From NCBI RefSeq assembly GCF_007786475.1, contig NZ_VNJJ01000007.1, positions 164,537 through 228,536 on the forward strand: a DNA stretch of 64,000 nt, read 5' to 3'. The notes beneath the pieces are model-generated. The model was given only the letters and a program-made list of their open reading frames with translations, was not told where the DNA came from and searched no databases. Shown in pieces: positions 8,670 to 17,027 of the stretch (within the stretch, counting starts at the first letter, position 1; each line of letters begins with the position of its first letter). This DNA comes from Cohnella terricola. GTDB lineage: Bacteria; Bacillota; Bacilli; Paenibacillales; Paenibacillaceae. Position numbers and translations under genes: made by a program.

Positions 8670-9848
8670 TCAGAAGAAATCCATCAAATAAGGGGTACGT
8701 TCCGGAACCCGACGCTCCAGCAAACGCAGACTCTCTTCCGGTCCGCTTAGCCGTCCGACGGATGCCAGCCAGGTCGGTTTTCGGCCGCCGGTCAATATCG
8801 CCACCAGCGTTTGAATGTCGCAACGAACCGTCTCCTCGCCCGCCTCCGAATCACTCAGCCGCTCCATCCGGCCCTCGCCCTCCGCGCTCCACGCAAGGCG
8901 GAACAACCCGTTGTTCCAAGGCGCATGAGCGTCTTCGAGCTTCATCACTACTGCTTCCTCGCCCACGCCCTTCTCCCATGCGTATTGCTTTGCGAATGCT
9001 TCCGCATCCACGATACGCGTCATGAAGTAGGGGATGACCTCCTGCTTGATCCTCGGATCCGCGAGCAGGAACGGAAGCGAATCATCGATCGGCGCGATTA
9101 CCGTCGCTTGTCCGATCATCGAGTCATGGTTGCCAATATAGGTCCAGAGGGCCTTGCGGGCCGTCTCGTTCGTCGCCGCCATCTCGTGAACCGTCATCGT
9201 CTTGTTCTCGACATCGTAGAACACATAACCTTCGGGCTTGCCTTCCGCGTTGTAATAAACAGCCGTCGTCCCTTTTTTCTTCAGCACGCGATCCGTCCAC
9301 CAGTCCGGCGTACGCGCAACGTTCCCGTTATACCGGATGGCGTAGTCCGAATAAATCCCGTCGAGCAGTTCTATGTCCAGCTTGGCCATGCGTTTGACTT
9401 GCCCCGGCGTCTCCGTCCGGGGTGGCAGTTGGCTCGCCTCGAGCGTATATTTCTTATGTTCAATCGTCAATTCGTATCCGAATTTACGGTAAAAAGCAAA
9501 AGCGAACGGATGCAGCATGCTGATCGTCTGCCCGTTGTCCCTCATGACCTTATATGCGTGCTGGATCAGTTTGCTTACGCACCCCTGTCTCCTCGCATCC
9601 GGCCACGTCGCCACGCCCGCGATGCCGCCCATCGGGATTTTCCGGCCGTGAATCCACGCTTCCAGCGGAATGATCAGCATCGCGGACATCAGCGCTCCGT
9701 TCTCGTCGAACGCTCCCCAATCCCGCTCCGGACGGAACGCTTTACGCCGGGTTTCGATATCTTGTTCCGATAATTTCATCTGAAATGCAAATTGCGACAA
9801 CGCTATTCTTTCTTCGAAATCTTCCACTTTAAGCTGCCTGATCTCCAT
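8670..9848 (-). CDS. Eis-like GNAT family N-acetyltransferase
   Basis: The 392-residue protein has the arrangement of the Eis/enhanced-intracellular-survival family: an N-terminal GNAT domain with the acetyl-CoA loop VATWPDARRQGCVSKL (about 80-95) and FAFYRKFGYEL, a second acetyltransferase-like half (about 160-290), and a C-terminal sterol-carrier-like domain (about 295-390). The start is the ATG eight to ten bases after CGGAGG; a longer frame running back to 10016 has no site and would cross the operators. Members acetylate amines of antibiotics, peptides or unknown substrates, and the substrate here cannot be read from sequence. It is divergent from the TetR-regulated pair. Confidence 0.88.
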   Translation of the reverse strand: MEIRQLKVEDFEERIALSQFAFQMKLSEQDIETRRKAFRPERDWGAFDENGALMSAMLIIPLEAWIHGRKIPMGGIAGVATWPDARRQGCVSKLIQHAYKVMRDNGQTISMLHPFAFAFYRKFGYELTIEHKKYTLEASQLPPRTETPGQVKRMAKLDIELLDGIYSDYAIRYNGNVARTPDWWTDRVLKKKGTTAVYYNAEGKPEGYVFYDVENKTMTVHEMAATNETARKALWTYIGNHDSMIGQATVIAPIDDSLPFLLADPRIKQEVIPYFMTRIVDAEAFAKQYAWEKGVGEEAVVMKLEDAHAPWNNGLFRLAWSAEGEGRMERLSDSEAGEETVRCDIQTLVAILTGGRKPTWLASVGRLSGPEESLRLLERRVPERTPYLMDFF

Positions 9849-9918
9849 GGATTCCCGCCTCCGTTTCTTTTGCCGAACCACACCCCCTATATTACCAGAT
9901 TTGGGTTTGGATTTTTTG

Positions 9919-9975
9919 TTGACAGTAATGTAACCATTGGTTATTATATGACCAACGGTTAGTAACCGATGGTTA
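9919..9975 (+). promoter_or_regulatory. Sigma-A promoter with three TetR-type operators
   Basis: TTGACA (9919-9924), 17 bases, TATTAT (9942-9947). A palindrome TAACCATTGGTTA (9931-9943) fills the spacer. Two related copies follow at 9949-9961 (TGACCAACGGTTA) and 9963-9975 (TAACCGATGGTTA). The first site recurs at the same place inside the promoter of the TetR gene itself, which is the basis for assigning the operators to that regulator. Confidence 0.85.
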
Positions 9976-10001
9976 TAAATGATAAGGAGTTGAGGGATCC
10001 C

Positions 10002-10574
10002 ATGTTTACAGGACATTTCGGATTGGCCGCGGGAGTTCGCGCCAAAGCGCCTGAAGTGCCGTTATGGGCGCTGATGGTAGGAACGCAATTGCTGGATATC
10101 GCCTTCGTACCGTTGCTGCTTACGGGGGCGGAAACGATGGACCAGTCTCACGGGACCGGCTACGGCGAAGCCATCATTCATGCGGATTATACGCATTCGT
10201 TGCTCGGTGCGCTCATCCTGGCATTCATCGCCGGTTGGCTGGGCAGACGTCAATGGGGCAGACGTGCGGGAGTTATTCTCGGGGCGGTCGTTTTCAGCCA
10301 CTGGGTGCTCGATCTTCTCGTGCATCGCGCCGACTTGCCGCTGCTGCCGGGCAATTGGGGCAATCTGCCGCTGCTCGGCCTGGGAATATGGAAATACGAG
10401 TGGCTCTCCGCCGGACTGGAGCTTCTGCTGCTCGTCGTCGGATTTGCGATGTACGTCAGGTCCATTCCGAGAACGTCGCAAGGAAAGTCCAGGAATGCCG
10501 CATATTTATCCGCTGCCGTCTTGGGAGTATTGCTTATTCTCTTTCTGATTACGGATGTTGCGGGGTTGTTTTAG
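10002..10574 (+). CDS. Multi-pass membrane protein, DUF457-like
   Basis: The 190-residue protein has four to five hydrophobic segments (about 23-43, 66-82, 88-103, 127-152, 165-187). Scattered conserved-looking polar residues lie near membrane faces: H5 in MFTGHFG, the D of QLLDIAF, and HADYTHSLLG. These resemble the YdjM/DUF457 putative membrane-bound metal-dependent hydrolases, though the match is by memory only. The start is the ATG after AAGGAG and not the upstream one that overlaps an operator. It forms a repressor-controlled pair with the TetR gene downstream. Function is unknown. Confidence 0.75.
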   Translation: MFTGHFGLAAGVRAKAPEVPLWALMVGTQLLDIAFVPLLLTGAETMDQSHGTGYGEAIIHADYTHSLLGALILAFIAGWLGRRQWGRRAGVILGAVVFSHWVLDLLVHRADLPLLPGNWGNLPLLGLGIWKYEWLSAGLELLLLVVGFAMYVRSIPRTSQGKSRNAAYLSAAVLGVLLILFLITDVAGLF

Positions 10575-10588
10575 GGATTACGGTAAGT

Positions 10589-10617
10589 TTGACGATAGTC
10601 TAACCATTGGTTACAAT
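10589..10617 (+). promoter_or_regulatory. Autoregulated promoter of the TetR gene
   Basis: TTGACG (10589-10594), 17 bases, TACAAT (10612-10617). The palindrome TAACCATTGGTTA sits at 10601-10613, six bases after the -35, exactly as at the upstream promoter. A repressor bound here would block RNA polymerase. Confidence 0.85.
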
Positions 10618-10650
10618 GTTGGCATAGTGGAAGAGCGGGGGAATGAGGAC

Positions 10651-11274
10651 GTGGCTACGAGACAGGAACAGAGGTCGGAAGAAACGAAAGCGAGCATTCT
10701 ATCGGCAGCCGGACGATTGTTCTCTGCCAAAGGATATGAAGCCGTAACGATGAGGGAGATCGCCAAGGAAGCAGGATGCTCCCATACGACCATCTATATT
10801 TACTTCAAAGACAAAGAAGCGTTGCTGCAGCAATTGTCTCTCCCTCCGCTCCTGTCCTTGATGGATGAAATGAAGCGGCTTTCGGAAGAGGAAGTCGGGT
10901 TAGATGCCCGGCTGGAGAACCTGAGCTTGGCATTTATCGAATTCTGCTTCCACAATCGGAATACGTACAATCTCTTCATTAACGTCAAGTCCGGCAGGGT
11001 CGACAATCCGGCTCCCGAGATGGAAATCAATCGGGTTCGCGGCTCTCTATTCAATCTGCTGACGGACGCGCTTCGGAATTGCTTAAGCTTGGACCCTGCG
11101 GACGAACGATTGTTGACCTATTCGCGAATCTATTTCTTCGCTATATACGGAATCGTGGCCACTTACGCCCATTCCGAAGAAACGGTCGAAGGGCTGCTGG
11201 AGAGATTAACCCCGACCTTCCGGACGGCTTTCAAAGTGCTCATCGCCGGCTTTCGCGAAGAAATCGGGTCATAG
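10651..11274 (+). CDS. TetR/AcrR family transcriptional regulator
   Basis: The 207-residue product has an N-terminal TetR helix-turn-helix (about residues 10-56) with LFSAKGYEAVTMREIAKEAG and the recognition segment HTTIYIYFKDKEALL. An all-helical ligand-binding half with no recognisable ligand motif follows. The GTG start is chosen because the promoter -10 ends at 10617 and GCGGGGG lies about ten bases before it; an upstream frame would begin before the promoter. It most likely represses itself and the membrane protein gene through the shared palindromes. The inducer is unknown. Confidence 0.88.
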   Translation: MATRQEQRSEETKASILSAAGRLFSAKGYEAVTMREIAKEAGCSHTTIYIYFKDKEALLQQLSLPPLLSLMDEMKRLSEEEVGLDARLENLSLAFIEFCFHNRNTYNLFINVKSGRVDNPAPEMEINRVRGSLFNLLTDALRNCLSLDPADERLLTYSRIYFFAIYGIVATYAHSEETVEGLLERLTPTFRTAFKVLIAGFREEIGS

Positions 11275-11291
11275 CAAAGACGTTGTCCCCA

Positions 11292-11467
11292 TGTATATGA
11301 TTTTTCATATATATTTTTAATATTTGGGTTCAAAACGCATGTTGTATATGAAATTTCACATACATTTACTGGATTAGGGCGCTAACCCGCATATTATATA
11401 TGATTTTTCACATACATTTACAAATTTCCGGCTCAAACCGCGGATTATACATGAAATTTCACATACA
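11292..11467. repeat. Phased palindrome array 1 (4 copies, 51-52 bp period)
   Basis: Four 22-bp near-palindromes start at 11292, 11343, 11395 and 11446 (spacings 51, 52, 51). The half sites are TGTATATGAAA and TTTCACATACA, with one mismatched pair in ten or more. The 29-30 bp linkers are mostly dissimilar; copies 1-3 end with a loose (G)CTCAAACCGC-like segment. The array fills the gap between the TetR gene stop and the terminator at 11495, so in the plus direction it would be part of the TetR 3' untranslated region. No gene is seen in it. Confidence 0.88.
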
Positions 11468-11494
11468 ATTCCCCTTCGCCCTACATAGCGCCAC

Positions 11495-11545
11495 AAAAAA
11501 GAGGCTCCCCCCATAGTCGGAACTGAGGGACAGCCTCTTTCTTTC
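11495..11545. terminator. Bidirectional terminator
   Basis: AAAGAGGCT (11498-11506) pairs with AGCCTCTTT (11532-11540), flanked by an A run on one side and T-rich sequence on the other. It can serve the TetR gene and the convergent isomerase-like gene. Confidence 0.85.
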
Positions 11546-11554
11546 ATTCGTCCA

Positions 11555-12319
11555 TTAAATCCAACCGCGTTCCTTAAACCAAGCGTAGTTCAGCTTGGCG
11601 CTCTCGAGCGAGGAGACATCGTAACGCTCTTGCTCGATGATGATGTATTCTACGCCAGCCGATTCGCAGGCCTTAAGCGCGGAATCCCAATCGACGGAGC
11701 CTTTGCCGATCTCCGTATCCGTGCCGTCTTCCTTGAAGTCCTTCGCGTGAACGAGGGGAAGGCGTCCAGCATACTTCTTCACGTATTCCGCCGGATCCTG
11801 TCCCGCGACTTTCACCCACCCCAGATCAAACTCCGCGAACAACAGCTCGGCGGGAATTCTCTCCATCAGGTGATCGATGACCAGTTTACCCTCAACCGGC
11901 TTGAACTCGAACGCATGGTTATGGTAACCGAAGGCCAGACCCGATTCCGTGACCAGCTTTGCCGCCTGCTCCAGCGTATCCGCCATCCGGTGCACGTCGT
12001 CGAGAGCCGGATTGTCTCCAAGCGGATACCACGGCACGATAAAACGCTTCAACCCCAGCTCCAAGCTATACTCCACTTGCTTCTTCACATTATCCCAGAT
12101 CGCCGCGTCGTTCACCGTCAGACCGATATGCGCGGAAGGTGCATTCAGGCCCGCGTCGTCCAGCGCTTGACGCACTTCTTTCGCGGAATGCCCGTAATAC
12201 CCGGCTAGTTCCACGTTCTTGTAGCCGATCTCGCCGATTTCTCTGATCGTGCTGAGGAAATCCTTCTCGCTGCGGTCACGAACGGAATATAATTGAATGC
12301 CCACTTGCGGTTTGCTCAT
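11555..12319 (-). CDS. Sugar phosphate isomerase/epimerase family (AP endonuclease 2-like TIM barrel)
   Basis: The 254-residue protein is a single xylose-isomerase-like TIM barrel. Typical family features are GIQLYSVRD at residues 7-15, GYKNVELAGYYG (32-43), SAHIGL, FGYHNHAFEF with probable metal-binding His/Glu (about 130-139), EFDLGW (about 163-168), LVHAKDF with His and Asp (about 188-194) and a C-terminal YIIIEQE. Relatives act on inositol or keto-sugars (IolE, IolI), but no neighbour fixes the substrate. The ATG has GGTGG upstream. It is monocistronic and converges with the TetR gene. Confidence 0.85.
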   Translation of the reverse strand: MSKPQVGIQLYSVRDRSEKDFLSTIREIGEIGYKNVELAGYYGHSAKEVRQALDDAGLNAPSAHIGLTVNDAAIWDNVKKQVEYSLELGLKRFIVPWYPLGDNPALDDVHRMADTLEQAAKLVTESGLAFGYHNHAFEFKPVEGKLVIDHLMERIPAELLFAEFDLGWVKVAGQDPAEYVKKYAGRLPLVHAKDFKEDGTDTEIGKGSVDWDSALKACESAGVEYIIIEQERYDVSSLESAKLNYAWFKERGWI

Positions 12320-12507
12320 GATTTTCCACCGTCCTATGGATTGGTCGTCTTCCGCCTTCTATTATAGGCTTAACCATCCGTTCCCACGATAGGAGTTTTT
12401 GTCCTCTTTGTATGCATTTTGGAGAATCCATTGCCATTTGGAACAACTTTCCTATGGGTTTCGTCGTATTAAAAGTGACAGCTAATCGGAAAGGATGGAC
12501 TAACCGT

Positions 12508-13578
12508 ATGGATCAGCCTACTCAACCGATTCAACCCGATCTACAGGAACCGCCTGCCGGGAAACCCCCGATCAAGAAACGCTTTACCAGGAAACAAATC
12601 ATCTTATACAGCTCGCTCGGCGTGTTCCTTATTTTCGCATCCGTGGCGGCCTATTATATTTATTCGATTTACTCGTTCGCAGGGAAAATATACGTCGATC
12701 CCGCCAACAATCAACCGGATGTCGTCCTCCCCACGGACGGAAGCGCGCCGACGCCCATGGCCGTGATCGAGCCCCCGGAATGGGACGGCGACGAACGCAT
12801 CAACATTTTACTGTTGGGCGGAGATTCGCGAGGGGTTAAGAGCAAAGCCAAGCCGCGTTCGGATACGATGATCCTCGTCTCCATCGATCCCGTCGACAAG
12901 AGCACGCACTTGTTCTCCCTGCTACGCGACACGTACGTCAGCATCCCGCAGCGCGGATCCAACCGGTTAAACGCCGCGATCGCTTTCGGCGGGCCTTTGC
13001 TCGCCATGGAGACGGTACATAACCTGCTGGATCTGCCGATCCATTATTACGTCTATACCGACTTCGAAGGCTTTATCTCGCTGATCGACGAGCTCGGCGG
13101 CATCGACTTCGAGGTCGACAAGAACATGCGACGGACCGACAACCGCGACGATCCCAAGTACAATATCAACCTGGAAAAAGGGTTGCAACACCTCGACGGA
13201 TTGACCGCCCTGCAATACGTCCGTTATCGCAGCGACGCCATGTCCGACTTCGCTAGATCGGAGCGCCAGCGGAAGTTCCTGACCGCCATCGCGAGCAAGC
13301 TGAAGTCCACAACTTCGCTATTCAAGCTGCCGCAGCTCCTCAACGGCGTCGCCCCCTATATCGAGACGAATATTCCGCCCGGCGACCTGCTCAAGCTCGC
13401 TAGACTCGGCATGCAGCTCGACACGAGCAACCTTGGCGGCATCCAAATCCCGCAGATGAACGCCTTCAGAAACGAGATCATCGACGGCATGGATGTCCTC
13501 GTTCCCGATACGGAGAAGGTCAGGATCTACATCAAGGAGCAGCTTGCCGGGGAGACGACGGCTAATCTTAATCATTGA
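12508..13578 (+). CDS. LCP (LytR-CpsA-Psr) family cell-wall glycopolymer ligase
   Basis: LCP enzymes transfer teichoic acid or other glycopolymers from undecaprenyl carriers to peptidoglycan outside the membrane. The 356-residue product has a Pro-rich basic cytoplasmic start, one membrane helix (about 29-52) and an extracellular LCP domain (about 95-270). That domain contains the phosphate-binding DSRG, RSDTMILVSID, SLLRDTYV, NAAIAFGG and the LQYVRYRSD and DFARSERQRKFL blocks. The start with AAAGGATGG upstream is preferred over an ATG 96 bases earlier. It ends 11 bases from a convergent ABC permease gene. Confidence 0.93.
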   Translation: MDQPTQPIQPDLQEPPAGKPPIKKRFTRKQIILYSSLGVFLIFASVAAYYIYSIYSFAGKIYVDPANNQPDVVLPTDGSAPTPMAVIEPPEWDGDERINILLLGGDSRGVKSKAKPRSDTMILVSIDPVDKSTHLFSLLRDTYVSIPQRGSNRLNAAIAFGGPLLAMETVHNLLDLPIHYYVYTDFEGFISLIDELGGIDFEVDKNMRRTDNRDDPKYNINLEKGLQHLDGLTALQYVRYRSDAMSDFARSERQRKFLTAIASKLKSTTSLFKLPQLLNGVAPYIETNIPPGDLLKLARLGMQLDTSNLGGIQIPQMNAFRNEIIDGMDVLVPDTEKVRIYIKEQLAGETTANLNH

Positions 13579-13589
13579 GATCAGCCGAC

Positions 13590-14423
13590 TTATCCTTTCG
13601 TCCCGCCCTGCAGCCCGAAGCCTTTGGACATAAACCGTTGCGAAAGGATGTATAGAATCACCGAAGGCATCGCGTACAGCACGGAGAATGCCGCCAATTT
13701 GCCGTAGTCCACCATCCCGTATAGCCCGAAAAACTGGTACAGCTTCAGCGATGCCGGAAATTTCTCCGGCGTGTTGAGCAAGATGTAGGGAACGAAGAAA
13801 TTGCCCCAGCTTCCGGAAAACGTGAAGATGGCGACCGTGCAAATTCCGGGAACCATGAGCGGGGCGATGATCTTGCGAAGGCCGCCGAATACGGAAGCCC
13901 CATCTACCCAGGCGGCTTCCTCCAGATCGCTCGGCACCGAATCCATGAAGTTCTTTAGCATCCAGATCCCGTACGGCAAAGCCGAAGCGACGTAGAACAG
14001 AATGACACCGAACGTGTTGTCGTACAATTTGATACTGAGGAACAGCTGATAGACAGGCACCATGACGGCCGTAATCGGCAAAGAGGTCATGAACAGGATG
14101 GTCAACATAAACGGCTTTTTGTATTTCATTTGGTATCGGGACAGCGGATATGCGGCTAGCAAGCCCAAAATGACGAGCAGGACGGCTTGGCCGAGCGACA
14201 TGACGAGCCCGATTAGGAATGCGCGCTGATTTTCTCTGCTGGCGATGACATCGGCATAGTTGGCCCCGGTGAACCGCGCGGGCATTTTGAGCGATTGCAT
14301 CGCGTTGGGATCGATCGACGAGACCAGCACCCATAACAGCGGAAGCAGGAAACAGACGCCGATCAACGTCAGTATCGCATACGGCAGCACCCGGTAGACC
14401 ATTTTACGTTGATTCGCGTTCAT
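13590..14423 (-). CDS. Carbohydrate ABC transporter permease, MalG-like
   Basis: Inner subunit of a binding-protein-dependent sugar importer. The 277-residue protein has six predicted membrane helices and the EAA loop (DLEEAAWVDGASVFGGLRK, about 180-198) that contacts the ATPase. It follows the partner permease with a gap of about 20 bases, and the binding lipoprotein is upstream. No ATPase gene is in the cluster. Confidence 0.93.
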   Translation of the reverse strand: MNANQRKMVYRVLPYAILTLIGVCFLLPLLWVLVSSIDPNAMQSLKMPARFTGANYADVIASRENQRAFLIGLVMSLGQAVLLVILGLLAAYPLSRYQMKYKKPFMLTILFMTSLPITAVMVPVYQLFLSIKLYDNTFGVILFYVASALPYGIWMLKNFMDSVPSDLEEAAWVDGASVFGGLRKIIAPLMVPGICTVAIFTFSGSWGNFFVPYILLNTPEKFPASLKLYQFFGLYGMVDYGKLAAFSVLYAMPSVILYILSQRFMSKGFGLQGGTKG

Positions 14424-14442
14424 AGGAAGTCTCCCTGTAGGT

Positions 14443-15333
14443 TTACTCTTTCATCGAGCGGATATAGAACAAGCTCAGCACGATCCCCATCAGCAGTAGC
14501 AATAGCGATATCGCGGTTCCGTAGCCAAGTTGATAATTGACGAATGCCTGGTTGTACATGAAAATCGGCAAGGTAGTCGTAGCCGTTCCCGGCCCCCCGC
14601 CGGTCATCGCATAGATCAGTCCGAATACGCCCAGCGTCTGCAGCGTCACAAGCATCATGTTGGTGGTGATGGTGCTTTTGATAAAAGGAAGAACGATCTT
14701 GATCAGAATTTGCCATCGGGATGCTCCGTCCACGACAGCCGCCTCTTCCATTTCGCTCGGCACGTCGTCGAGCGCCGCCTGGAACACGAGCATCGAGAAT
14801 GCCGTACCATGCCAAATATTCCCGAGAATAATCGCAATCATCGGGACGGTATATAGCCACGTGACGGCCGGCAAACCGAAGAGAGAAAAGATGGAATTCA
14901 GCGTGCCCTCGTCTCCGAAAAAACTGTAAAGACACAGCGCGCAGACGATCTCGGGCGTCACCCAACCGGCCAGCACGATCGTCCCGATGACGCGGCGGAA
15001 CATCCGATTTTTATGCTTCATCAACAGCGCGATGAGAAACCCGAGCACCTGCTGGCCAATGACGGCGGAACCGACCAGGAAAATAAGCGTGTTCCAGATG
15101 CTGACCCGGACCGTCGGGTCTTCGAACATTCGGATATAATTGTCGACGCCAATGAATTTGAGCTGCCTCGCGGATTCCCCTGTTAAGGCCAGATTCGTGA
15201 ACGAATAGAAAAAAGTAAGCAAAATCGGATAAATGAAAAATACCAGCATTACGGCAACTGAAGGAAACAAAAAGTAAATCCAAGATTTGTTTTTTCTTTT
15301 CCCGCGCCCGATCTCTATCGCCAAACCGCTCAT
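14443..15333 (-). CDS. Carbohydrate ABC transporter permease, MalF-like
   Basis: First permease of the same importer, 296 residues, six membrane helices beginning at about residue 17 (SWIYFLFPSVAVMLVFF). The EAA loop EMEEAAVVDGASRWQ lies near residue 191. The order binding protein, MalF-type, MalG-type is the usual CUT1 layout. The sugar is not evident from the sequence. Confidence 0.93.
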   Translation of the reverse strand: MSGLAIEIGRGKRKNKSWIYFLFPSVAVMLVFFIYPILLTFFYSFTNLALTGESARQLKFIGVDNYIRMFEDPTVRVSIWNTLIFLVGSAVIGQQVLGFLIALLMKHKNRMFRRVIGTIVLAGWVTPEIVCALCLYSFFGDEGTLNSIFSLFGLPAVTWLYTVPMIAIILGNIWHGTAFSMLVFQAALDDVPSEMEEAAVVDGASRWQILIKIVLPFIKSTITTNMMLVTLQTLGVFGLIYAMTGGGPGTATTTLPIFMYNQAFVNYQLGYGTAISLLLLLMGIVLSLFYIRSMKE

Positions 15334-15364
15334 GCAGACTTCAACCTCCGCGCCCGATGTTTGG

Positions 15365-15419
15365 AAAAACCGCTATGCCCAAGCGGCTCCGCAACGCGAG
15401 AACCGATTGAGCATAGCCG
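15365..15419 (-). terminator. Intercistronic hairpin/attenuator after binding-protein gene
   Basis: On the minus strand GCTATGC pairs with GCATAGC, with a second internal stem (CGGTTCTC with GGAGCCG), followed by GGTTTTT. It lies between the binding-protein gene and the permeases and would lower permease expression relative to the binding protein. Confidence 0.75.
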
Positions 15420-15426
15420 CCTAACG

Positions 15427-16791
15427 TTACTTCTCTATCGTCTTGTCCGCGCCTACGATCCGAGTGACATCCTGTGCATATTTGGCCGCCGCCGCATCCG
15501 GCGCCGTCCCCGAAGCGACGGACTCGACCATCGTCTGGATTTGAGTCGACACTTCCGGATATTTGTCCTGCGCGGGCCGGAATTCGGCGTTCTTCAAATA
15601 ATCGGTCGCGATTTCGTTAAACGGCATTTTGGTGTATTCCGGGTCTTTCGCGACGTCCGCCCGTACCGTGATGTTGCCGGACGCGATGACCAGCTTCTCT
15701 GTATTCTCCTTGTTCAGTGCGAATTTGATGAAGTCCCACGCCTCGTCTTTGTGCTGGGCATTCTTCGGAATCGACAGCGCCCAGCCTCCGGCCAGCGTAA
15801 TGGAGCCGGGTGCCTGCCCTTTGCTCGTCGGCATAGGCGCAAAGCCAAGCACGTCTTTGTATTCCGGCCATGGAGCGGCGCCGTTCTCCAAGTAGTTGCC
15901 CGGGATCCAGGAGCCGTCCAGCGATATCGCCAGTTTGCCTTTCGGCAAGTATTCGCGGGAGGAAGTGTTGCCGGCTTGACCGTTCAGCACTTTGGACAGC
16001 GGCGGCCCCAGCTTCTCCTTGTTCACGGTCGCGACGAAATTAAGCGCGTCCAGGATTCCCTGACTTTTTACGATCCATTTACCGCTCTTGTCGTCGTACA
16101 GTCTTTCCCCCGCTCCATAGAGGAGCATTTCATAGGTTTGCATGGAGGTTGCTTCGCCCGTCGCCTTGCCCATGTTCATCCAGATCGGAACGACGTCGCT
16201 TCCCGCTTTTTGCTGGACCGTTCTCGCGGCGTCCAACACTTCATCCCACGTTTTCGGCACCCAGTTTTCCGGAAGACCGACTTGTTTGAAAATGTTCTTG
16301 TTGTACCAAAGTCCCCTCGAGTCGGTATTGTAGGGAACCCCGTATATTTTGCCGTCGCTCGCGGTCACGCCTTTCTTCATCGCTTCGATGAAGGAGCCGT
16401 TCGTCCAGTCGGACCAGTCTTTCAGCCTATCGTCGAGCGGCGACAAATATCCGGCGCTAGCATCCGAATTGATCATGAAGGTGTCTTCGGTTACGATATC
16501 CGGCGCCGTATCTTTCGATTTCAACGCCAGGGCAATCTTGGCAAAATAGTCCCCTTCGGACGCCTGGATCGGCGTCTGCTTGATTTCCACTTTGTCGTTC
16601 GAATACTTGGCCGCAACGTCTTTAAGCCATTTGTAGAGCGTCCCGTTCTCCCCTGCGCCGTCATCCCGATAGGTGATCGTAATCGTTTTTTTGGTGCCAC
16701 CAGATTTGCTGTCGGAACATCCGGCAAGCAAAATGGAACCGCATACAACTGTCGTAATCGCAAATAAGAGTGCCCGTCTGCCGTTTGCCAC
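15427..16791 (-). CDS. Extracellular sugar-binding lipoprotein (ABC importer)
   Basis: The 454-residue protein begins with a lipoprotein signal: a basic NGRR start, a hydrophobic core and the lipobox LLAGC with Cys near residue 25. The mature part is a family 1 solute-binding fold (about 35-440), with KIYGVPYNTDSRGLWYN and SISLDGSW-type segments typical of sugar-binding proteins. GTG start with GGGAGG eight bases upstream. It heads the operon with the two permeases and is divergent from another binding lipoprotein across 236 bases in which I see no clear promoter pair. Lgt, encoded at 48227, would lipidate it. Confidence 0.93.
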   Translation of the reverse strand: MANGRRALLFAITTVVCGSILLAGCSDSKSGGTKKTITITYRDDGAGENGTLYKWLKDVAAKYSNDKVEIKQTPIQASEGDYFAKIALALKSKDTAPDIVTEDTFMINSDASAGYLSPLDDRLKDWSDWTNGSFIEAMKKGVTASDGKIYGVPYNTDSRGLWYNKNIFKQVGLPENWVPKTWDEVLDAARTVQQKAGSDVVPIWMNMGKATGEATSMQTYEMLLYGAGERLYDDKSGKWIVKSQGILDALNFVATVNKEKLGPPLSKVLNGQAGNTSSREYLPKGKLAISLDGSWIPGNYLENGAAPWPEYKDVLGFAPMPTSKGQAPGSITLAGGWALSIPKNAQHKDEAWDFIKFALNKENTEKLVIASGNITVRADVAKDPEYTKMPFNEIATDYLKNAEFRPAQDKYPEVSTQIQTMVESVASGTAPDAAAAKYAQDVTRIVGADKTIEK

Positions 16792-17027
16792 TAGATTTCC
16801 CTCCCATTAAAAAGTTGGCAAAGCCTGAAGTAACCCTATTGTAACGTTTCGTATCGTTTAAAGGTGTCGATTCGTATCGCTAGGACAGGGAAATGTTTTG
16901 TCGAAAAGACAGGGAGGCACCTGCCGCATTTATTAGATTTTCTTAGGAAAATATACAATTTTTATTTATTTATTCGCTTGTAATTTGTTCCAATCGCAGT
17001 TAAGTTGGTTTTAAGGAGGGGATTTAC

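Noticed and set aside
9849..10016. A 56-residue extension of the Eis-like acetyltransferase
   Set aside because: It would run back through the divergent promoter and operators; CGGAGG precedes the ATG at 9848.
16792..17027. A divergent promoter pair between the two binding-protein genes
   Set aside because: The region is AT-rich with several TATA-like words, but no -35/-10 pair at 16-18 bases stood out on either strand, so no promoter is reported.
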